Positions 57,338 to 64,000 of a DNA stretch of 64,000 bases are shown here, one piece after another. Source of the stretch: Pseudopyrenochaeta lycopersici (Eukaryota; Ascomycota; Dothideomycetes; Pleosporales; Pseudopyrenochaetaceae); NCBI GenBank assembly GCA_003313425.1, contig NHZP01000074.1, positions 124,001-188,000 of the forward strand. Reading direction: 5' to 3'. A program made the translations under genes and the position numbers. The notes under the pieces are model-generated. The model was not told the origin of the DNA. It saw only the letters and a list, made by a program, of their open reading frames with translations, and searched no databases. How positions within the stretch are numbered: position 1 is the stretch's first letter; every line of letters starts with the position of its first letter.

Positions 57338-58157
57338 CTTTTTATAATTTAGGCCTTAACTTTAAAAAGAGATACTTAACTCTCTATACCTTAGTATAAG
57401 GCGTAAGTTAATCTTTAATAATATTAAGGTAGGTTATAAAAAACTAAATAGTCTAGTCTTTCTACTATATAGCTTAAGCGTGCGCTATAGCTGCTTTAAG
57501 GCTATAATTAATTATATTAGATAGTAAGTTAAGCATATATTACTTAAAGTATTCCTAGGTAAGTATTATTCTATTTACTTTAAATACGCGCTTATAGTGC
57601 GTATTCTAAAGGTCTCTTAAGTCTTCTTCTAGGTACTATATAGCTTAGATAACTTTATTATTATTAAGATAAAATTCTTATAGTAAGAGTTAAAATACTA
57701 CTTTATATAAGTAAAAAACTTATAATATTCCTTTAAGTTCTTTTCTTAGTATTTAGATAGATCTTTAGGTTTAAGCGTGCGTTTTATATACAGAGGTAAG
57801 GACGCGTTAGGTACGCTCCTCTTACGCGCCTCTATAACCTAAACTTTAGAAGTTCTATCTACTAATAAAGCTAGAGTAAGGTTACGTTTAATACTTTCTA
57901 GCTATATAATTTCCTTCTTAATTACGTGTAGGCGTAGAAGCGCTTAGAGCTTATTACGCCTCTTTTTAGTAGCTAAGATACGCTTATTAAGTATTAGAAG
58001 TGTATTTATACTAAGAGTTAATAGTTCTTTATCTTATTATAGTTTAACTTTAATAAGGAGGTTAGGCGTCTTACTAGTAGAGGCGGCCTATTTACTAGAT
58101 CGCGTAGAGAGAACTATTCCTAGACTATTATATAGAGAAGTATTATTATATAATATA
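57338..58157 (-). pseudogene. gag-like remnant of element H
   Basis: Minus-strand frame between the right LTR of H and the dimer insertion. Read through stops it gives a lysine and tyrosine-rich gag-like protein (for example LKPKDLSKYQEKNLKEYYKF near 57760-57700). Its continuation should be at 42340, but what lies there is integrase, so protease and RT are missing from this copy. Confidence 0.45.
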
Positions 58158-58379
58158 TAGTTTTAGGTAATAGTCCTTACTTTATACTATAGATAATAGT
58201 AAAGGAATAGTTCTATATTACTATAACATAGCTATAGGAGAGAATAATACTTGTTGTCCCTGCTCTGCGCGGTTAGCGCAGGTTTTAAGCAGGTCCTCTG
58301 CGTTGCGCGCTAGCCCTCAGAAAGGCCTAGCGCAATCATACTACAACACTAAGATTCAGATTCACGATACTTTGTTACA
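58158..58379 (-). repeat. LTR of element H (5' copy)
   Basis: 222 bases, better preserved than its partner in the second half (about 58255-58379 keeps CpA and CpG). Minus-strand start TGTAACAAAGTATCG. Confidence 0.75.
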
Positions 58380-58384
58380 TATTA

Positions 58385-59060
58385 CCAGCGTATAAAGATT
58401 AGGTATAGAGCTGGGTTGAGTACGGGTCTTATATAATTAAACCTAACCTAACCCCAACCTATACCTATTTGCCACCCTAGGTACCTGTAACTAAACCTAG
58501 ACCTATACGTGTATAACTTTAGCCTTAACCCAACCTAAAGTCCGTGCGACCTAACTAAAACCTATACCCTTAGTCCGTGCAACCTAACTCTAACCCCAAA
58601 CTACTTATCTATAACCCTATACCTAACCTATACCTATAGCGGGTACCTGTAACCTATTTGCTACCCTAGCACGGACTATAGGTATAGGTTAGGGTTAGGC
58701 CGCACGGACTCTAGGTTGGGTTAAGGCTGAGGTTATGCACGTATGGGTTTAGGTTTAGTTACAGGTACCTACTAGGGTTACTTAGTAATAATAATAATTT
58801 ACTATAATTAGTAATATAACTAGCTATTTTAGATATATATTAGTTAGTATTAGACCTAATATAAAAAAGATGTGGTTAGTTAGACCTAGACGTACCTAAG
58901 GCTAATAACCCTAACCCTAACCTTAACCTATTCACAGTAACCTTAACCTATACCTATTACTAGCGTATAAAAATAGGTATAGAGCTGAGTTGGGTACGGG
59001 TCTTATGTAATCAAACCCAACCTAACCCTAACCTATACCTATTTGCTACCCTACTCTAAT
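58385..59060. repeat. fold-back repeat with telomere-like CCCTAA motifs
   Basis: An 80-base inverted repeat (58476-58555 with 58694-58777) flanks a 140-base centre, so the region can fold into a long hairpin. The arms and surroundings are rich in cctaacc and ttagggttagg variants, and taaccctaaccctaacc occurs near 58908. A direct repeat of about 95 bases (58387-58480 and 58963-59055, sharing agcgtataaa and gggtacgggtcttat) brackets it. It could be a non-coding fold-back transposon or degenerate subtelomeric repeat. Confidence 0.7.
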
Positions 59061-61690
59061 TACTTCTTTAGCAGCGCCTTTAAGGCTGCTAAACTTCTTT
59101 AATTATTAACGTATAAAAATATAAGCTAATATCTACTAAGAAATAGAGCTTTATTTAATAGATACTAAAGCTTAATTAATAAAGCTTTCTACCTTATATT
59201 ATTAACGTACGTTAGATAAGAGACGCTCTTCTTACTATATAAAACTAGCAGCCTCCTTTACTTCTTCTTAGTAAGAACTAAGTCTATTATTTTATTAAGG
59301 CTTAGTTAGAGCTTTAGATAAAGTAGAACTATAAATTTTACTTATAGTATATAAAATATAAAAATCTTATAAAAATAAATACCTAGTATAGCTTTATAAA
59401 GAATATTATTAAGATATATAAGATAGCGACTAAAGATACTTATAACGTTAATAAGACTAGGTTTATAATAAGTATTACCTTAATATTAAAAGTTATTACT
59501 AGCTCTAATACTATTAGATTAGTAACTATTATATAACTTAGTAACTATAACTAAATAATAATAATTAAGTATATAAGCGCTATAAGTTATATACTACCTC
59601 TATTTATTATCTTTAAAAGTAAAGTCTACTAAGTATTCTTATATAGTTTTAAGCTTAAGTTACTTAGTAACTAAAGTATTAGTATAAGTAATAATAGATA
59701 GATAACTAATAACCTTAGCCTTACTTAGTTAAAGTATTTTAATATTCTTATAGCTGCACGTATAATTAGAAGCTATTACCTTCTTATACTAATAGCTATA
59801 GTAGCTATATATTACTTATATTTAATGCTTACTATATAGAGAGGAATATTATTACTGTTTTTATACCTACTTATACGTCTTATAAGCTATAGCTTTTTAA
59901 TATTAATTACTTCTTACTTTTTAAAATAGTATATAAATAAGTAATAGATAAGTTTACGCGCTAATAAGTATAGTTTATTAATAAAGATAAGTTTCTTTAT
60001 ATATATTTATATATATTTATGTATATTTATATATACATATAAATACTTTCTTAACTTTAAATATCTTTAGAGGGTTTTAGGTAATAGGCTTAGTCTTATT
60101 TTATCTTAAAAGTGTCTTATTAACACTAATAGTTATTTATATACTATCTTTTGTATAAATAGTAGTTATAGCTAAAGCTATTTAGATAATAAAAATACTT
60201 TATACTACTAATTAACTTAATTAATAGGTTTACTTTATATATAAACTCCTTTAATATTAATTATAGAGCTTCTTAAGTAAAGCTCTTACCTCTCTTATTA
60301 AAAGCAATTAGCTAGCTATAATCTTAGCTATAATCTTAGTAGAAGAAAATAGTAAACTTTATACTTTAAATACGCGTTTATAACGTAGGAAGAATAAATA
60401 GGAATAATATATTATAGCTAAAGAAGCTTTATAAGTTAAGGTAGGTTATATATTAGCTATAGCTACTAAAATAGCTTTAAACTTAAAAGTAGAGGGTAAG
60501 GCTTCTTAGCCTTAGTAATAAGTACTACTAACCTATAGTAAATATAGGGTTTAAGGTTATAATCGCACCTTATATAGATAGAGATAGAGAATGCTATTAC
60601 TATATTTACTAGCAAATTTACTGCGTAGTTGTCGCGTTATTATGTGTTAAGATCCGCCTGTTTTAATAAGGTGGGCTGGCGACTAGTATTAGTCGGCGGG
60701 TGGTAGAACACGTTATAACTTTACTTTCTAAGAGAAAGAAAATATCTCTTACTAACTAGTTTTTAACTCTAGACTACCTTCTTTAAGAAATAAATAAGAT
60801 AAAAGATTAATACTATAATATTTATACTAAGGATAATAGTAACTTTATATAAAAGTACCTCTAAAGTTATATAAACAATATATAGTTAAAGTATACTAAG
60901 TACTATAATAACTAGTAGCTAAATTAGTAAAACTAATTTCTTAAAATACTAATCTCTTACTAGTATACTATATAGCTTAAATACTTAATCCATATTAAAA
61001 GTAAGTATAGTTTAAGTAAGAGTAGATTTTTTAAGTAATAAAGAAAATTAGAAGTAGTTTAGTAATTTATAAGTAGTAGTAAAGTAGCTCTAAGAGATAA
61101 AATATAAAAGAAAATATTTTATTAAAATACTACTACTACTAACTAAAAAGAGAAGAGATTCTAATTTAGTATTTAATTACTAATAAGAATATAAGTAGAT
61201 TTAAATAGATACTTCAGTCTCTATAGCTAATTAATATAAATAATATATTTCTACTAACTAGCTTTATAATAATAGTATAAGTTATAATAAAGCTATTATA
61301 TACTAGCTACCTTACTATAACTTCTAAAGAGATCTTACTTACTTTACTTTAAATTTATTTATAGTCTTACTTATATTAGATAAGTATAAATATCTTTTTA
61401 GTAGCAGAAAGCTTACTATTATTAATTATTATAGTAAGCTAAAGGTAGATACTATAGAAGTATATAAATATCTTAAGGTATAGTATAGAAAGCTTAAATC
61501 TGAAAACAGTAGTAATAGTATTAGCAGCTTATAGTTAAATTTATCCCCTTTTCTACCTTAGCCTTAATTCTTAGTAGTCTTAGTAGTCTTAGTAGTAAGA
61601 CTATACTAGTTATTATATAAGCTGCTAGTATAGTATAGTATTACCTTTAGACTATACTATACCAGACTATTAAGATTACTGCTCTACTTA
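59061..61690. other. AT-rich, heavily mutated DNA; no identifiable gene
   Basis: Both strands are full of stops. A less mutated patch at about 60600-60710 (gttgtcgcgttattatgtg; ggtgggctggcgactag) may be the end of a small element. A lysine and glutamine-rich plus-strand frame at 60730-61560 might be a decayed transposase, but no catalytic motif is seen. Confidence 0.5.
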
Positions 61691-62240
61691 GTATGGTGCT
61701 CGAGGCAAACCATGGTTTGAAAAGCAAATACTCTATGCATCAAAAGCAGCAGACAAGTATTAGAAGGATCGTTGCAAAGCCCTAGGGTGGAGATGGCTTA
61801 CTGCTACACTGCTATGATCACTTTGAGAGCTAATCTCAAGTCTTACACGCGTGCAACAATAATTTACCTGTTACAGAGGTAACAAAGATCACAAGATAGG
61901 TCACAGCTGAAACTGGGTGAATTGTGAACATTGCGCCTATTTGGTAACTATTATTCCTATAATATCTTATACAATTAGATAGAGACTTGTAATTACACTT
62001 AGTCTGATGAACAGCCTAAACTAAAATATAATATTCCCTAAAGTATCATTACCCTTTATGAACTTTATCTTGCTAAACGCGGTAAGAGGTAACTGTGTTA
62101 ACTGGAATAGAAACAAGCATCCTCTAATCTTTTTAAATAAGTAAAATATGAGAACTTTATAGATAATTACGCTTAACAGGAAAGTGAAAATTATAGCCTG
62201 CAGCTTAGATAAGTAAATAAAGGATATTAATAAGTAGTAG
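61691..62240. other. less mutated spacer, no gene seen
   Basis: From 61691 the composition returns toward normal (CpA retained) for about 450 bases, then becomes AT-rich again. No open frame above 60 codons and no RNA gene signature that I recognise. Confidence 0.45.
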
Positions 62241-62251
62241 ACATAGCGGAG

Positions 62252-62842
62252 AAGGAAGTTATAGACAGGTTGATTCTAGTCGCGCGCGTATTAATCAAAG
62301 CTTACACTATTCTACTACGCGCCGTAAAACCTACAGTCCGCGAAGCGTGTAACTTCTATAAGCACGTTTAGAAGGTATTCCTAGATAATGTACTAGGATA
62401 ACAGCTGCTCTAGGAGCATAGAGAATAGCATGTCGCTTACGACCTATAGGAACTCTTTCTATCGCTTATTAAATAACATACTAGCTTCTTTCTGCTTAAC
62501 AGTCTTAATAACGATAAGGTAGATATATACTTAAGATATAATAATTATGACCTAGATAACTCTAAGTGTAGCAGCGGGTTTCTTAGCTACGTAGTACTAG
62601 TTAATGCGCTCCTGTCGCGGATATTCTAAGTTATAGATAAGTGTGAGAAGATAGGTCTACTCAATAAAGTTATATAATATAAGATTATTCGGGTACATAT
62701 TATTAGTCGTGGCACACTTACTACAGAGCTCTTCGTCAAGGATCGTAATCTTTATGGTAAGCATACTGCAAAACGCTTCAATCTATTCTGCATCTAGAGA
62801 ATCCCCAGCCTTAATTACTTAGCTAATAGATGTAACTTCTAA
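62252..62842 (+). pseudogene. degenerate reading frame of unknown family
   Basis: A single plus-strand frame of about 197 codons ends at TAA 62840-62842, interrupted only by TAG/TAA at likely glutamine or tryptophan sites. The sequence reads like a real protein (for example LIKAYTILLRAVKPTVREAC, then KFLSYVV-like hydrophobic stretches and ELFVKDRNLYGKHTAKRFN), but I do not recognise it. It meets the sterol O-acyltransferase-like fragment on the opposite strand at 62819, tail to tail. Confidence 0.4.
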
Positions 62843-63240
62843 ATTTTCTTTAGAAAGGTTAGTCGAATATTTAGGGCCGTAGCTTCGTCTGCGTAGCGTG
62901 AGGTCGTTATTGTCGTTTTGTTTATTAGTGCTAGTAGCAATAATAGCTCCTACGCCAGAAGACGTTGACGAGGGGTTGTCATGCGCTTTCATTTTATCCA
63001 ATTGCCGTAGCTTTTGTTTAAGCAGATTTCGCCGTCTATATATGCGGGACACTAGGTGCTGTTAGATAAGTTTCACTACTTCAGGAACATTTAGCTTACA
63101 ATAGCCGTTGTAGAATGAGTACGCGTACTGCTTTATAAGCAGAACGAAAACATAAAGCACGATAAAGATAGTGTGTGTCCAAGGCTATTCTCTCCAGAAA
63201 GGTACCTAGATAACTGTATAAGTGTAAAAAGTCTGCTAAA
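62819..63240 (-). pseudogene. sterol O-acyltransferase-like fragment (MBOAT family), C-terminal loop region
   Basis: The minus strand reads, across TAG codons at about 63194 and 63078, P-W-T-H-T-I-F-I-V-L-Y, then LLIKQYAYSFYNGYCKLN, a helix, VSRIYRRRNLLKQKLRQLDK, and a serine/threonine-rich linker ending RRRSYGPKYSTNLSKENLE. In fungal ARE-type sterol acyltransferases (ER membrane enzymes that esterify sterols) a similar order occurs: a membrane segment ending in a KQHSYAFYNGY-like motif, then a basic coiled segment, then a variable loop. Only this part is present; the catalytic MBOAT histidine/asparagine region is missing. An open piece from 62819 to 63052 is the loop end. Likely a RIP-mutated duplicate fragment of a host gene; the family call is from memory and moderate. 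Confidence 0.45.
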
Positions 63241-63515
63241 CAGATTAGATAATCTAGCCTAATCCATCTATAAAGAAAAAAGATTCGTAGTTAGTAGATA
63301 TTTAATATCTACTAAGTATTAAAATACTTACTCTAGGTTAGATAGTCTTTAGCAATAACCTTATATAGGAAGAAGCTAAAGCTAGTAGCAACACACATTA
63401 CTGCATCTGTTAAGAGTATAACAAACAGATCTCTATCGCCTATTAAATAGAAGATTTCCGCATTACTAAAGACTGAAACCTTTATCTTGTAATTCTATGC
63501 GGTAACATGGCTTTC
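63241..63515. other. spacer, no gene seen
   Basis: Mixed composition with several TAG codons in all frames. It may contain upstream exons of the sterol O-acyltransferase-like fragment, but none can be assigned. Confidence 0.35.
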
Positions 63516-63780
63516 AACCGTACGTAGTACGGTTGCCTACGGTAAGGTGCTACTGCTTATATAAGCCGTACGTAGCGTAGCTAAGGGCTACACAGTAGCG
63601 TAACCGTATTTATTAATTTTTGAAGCTGTAGTTACAGTTGTACGGCTGCTTTTTGGTGTTAAGGTTTTTGGCGGAGCCTCAGAGTTGAGTAGTAAGGGCT
63701 GCGGCGCTTGCTTGTCTGTGGGCTTCGCGGAGAGGGCTCCAATAGGCAGAGATTTCAGAGATTTAACGAAAAACCTTAAC
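63516..63780. repeat. palindromes and 12-base inverted repeat near the window end
   Basis: AACCGTAC-GTA-GTACGGTT (63516-63534) is a perfect 8-base hairpin, and ccgtacgtag recurs at 63569-63578. GTTAAGGTTTTT (63658-63669) and AAAAACCTTAAC (63769-63780) form a perfect 12-base inverted repeat 99 bases apart. These are compatible with DNA-transposon ends or a small fold-back element. Confidence 0.6.
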
Positions 63781-63891
63781 TTGTTAGCGCTGCAGGATTT
63801 AGGAGGCAGAAGTCTAGTGAGATGGCTTAGGATATAAATACCTTAATATTTTCACCTAAAACCTGTGTTTCTGCTATTAATACACATCGCT

Positions 63892-64000
63892 ATGGACCAG
63901 TTCTTCGCTCAATCTTAACACACGCTATCTCCAGCTTTAAGTTCAGCCTCGCAAAGCTCGTTCAGCAGCGCTGCTCTTAACAGGCGTGTATTACGATCTT
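63892..64000 (+). pseudogene. start of a possible reading frame, cut by window end
   Basis: ATG at 63892 reads MDQFFAQS, then TAA (likely a former CAA), then a serine/alanine/leucine-rich stretch open to the window edge. It follows the inverted repeats by about 110 bases, so it could be a mutated transposase start, but nothing here proves a family. Confidence 0.25.

Larger units (their letters stand above)
37891..58379 (-). mobile_element. Gypsy-like element H with 222-base LTRs, nested insertion inside
   Basis: Two direct repeats of exactly 222 bases (37891-38112 and 58158-58379). Read on the minus strand they start TGTAACAAAG (58379) and end CCTGAAACCA (37891), TG...CA. A purine tract on the minus strand (agaagggaagg, about 38118-38128) lies just inside the 37891 copy, which makes it the 3' LTR and sets the orientation. 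No matching 5-base duplication is found at the outer edges (ACGTA against TATTA), so rearrangement or two separate insertions is possible. Without the 15-kb insertion 42341-57330 the interior is only about 5 kb, with gag and integrase but no clear RT. Confidence 0.6.

Noticed and set aside
58385..58800. True telomere at this position
   Set aside because: The cctaacc units are degenerate, face both directions and are followed by more repeats; an end cap would be a uniform one-direction array.
1..64000. Giant Starship-type mobile element carrying the transporters as cargo
   Set aside because: No tyrosine-recombinase captain gene or matching boundary repeats are visible; the repeats are explained by individual transposons.

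Overview
The window looks like nuclear DNA of a filamentous ascomycete (Pezizomycotina). The evidence is short GT-AG introns of about 40-60 bases in the only two host-like genes, nested Gypsy, Copia and pogo-type transposons, and a very strong RIP-like signature: CpA/TpG changed to TpA, glutamine and tryptophan codons turned into TAA/TAG, aspartates turned into asparagine. The species cannot be named from the sequence.

Layout. 1-5151 is ordinary gene space with two divergent major facilitator transporter genes. One is an intact seven-exon TRI12-type efflux pump (529-2664, minus). The other is a nine-exon sugar-type transporter (3122-5151, plus) that lacks one base near 4545. From about 5230 to the end the window is a transposon graveyard with little protein-coding capacity left.

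The insertion order can be read from target-site duplications. A degenerate Copia-like remnant (about 6215-6957, 27104-28110 and 37061-37890) was hit by a chromodomain Gypsy element (A, 6958-27098, duplication GTATG). Element A was then hit by a Copia element (9485-14876, duplication TTTTC), by a pogo element D2 (18401-22281), which itself received pogo element D1 (18420-20543), and by two same-family pogo elements E1 (22661-24506) and E2 (24703-26548). The remnant also received pogo element C (28113-37058), inside which a second chromodomain Gypsy (B, 28198-35244, duplication AATAG) landed. Further right, a Gypsy-like element with 222-base LTRs (37891-58379, minus) carries a 15-kb insertion (42341-57330). 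That insertion looks like an inverted tail-to-tail retrotransposon dimer with three LTRs and two large degenerate reading frames. The last 5.6 kb holds a fold-back structure with telomere-like motifs, AT-rich debris, a fragment resembling sterol O-acyltransferase, and hairpins.

Only E2 keeps a full transposase with its DDD triad (565 aa). All other element genes are broken, mostly by C-to-T type changes. The most unusual items are the three-LTR dimer, its extra 3.6-kb reading frame 3' of pol, paired direct repeats inside the TIRs of every pogo family, islands that escaped mutation (LTR ends, a GC-rich 350-base block), and a perfect 9 x 25-base tandem array inside a mutated gag.
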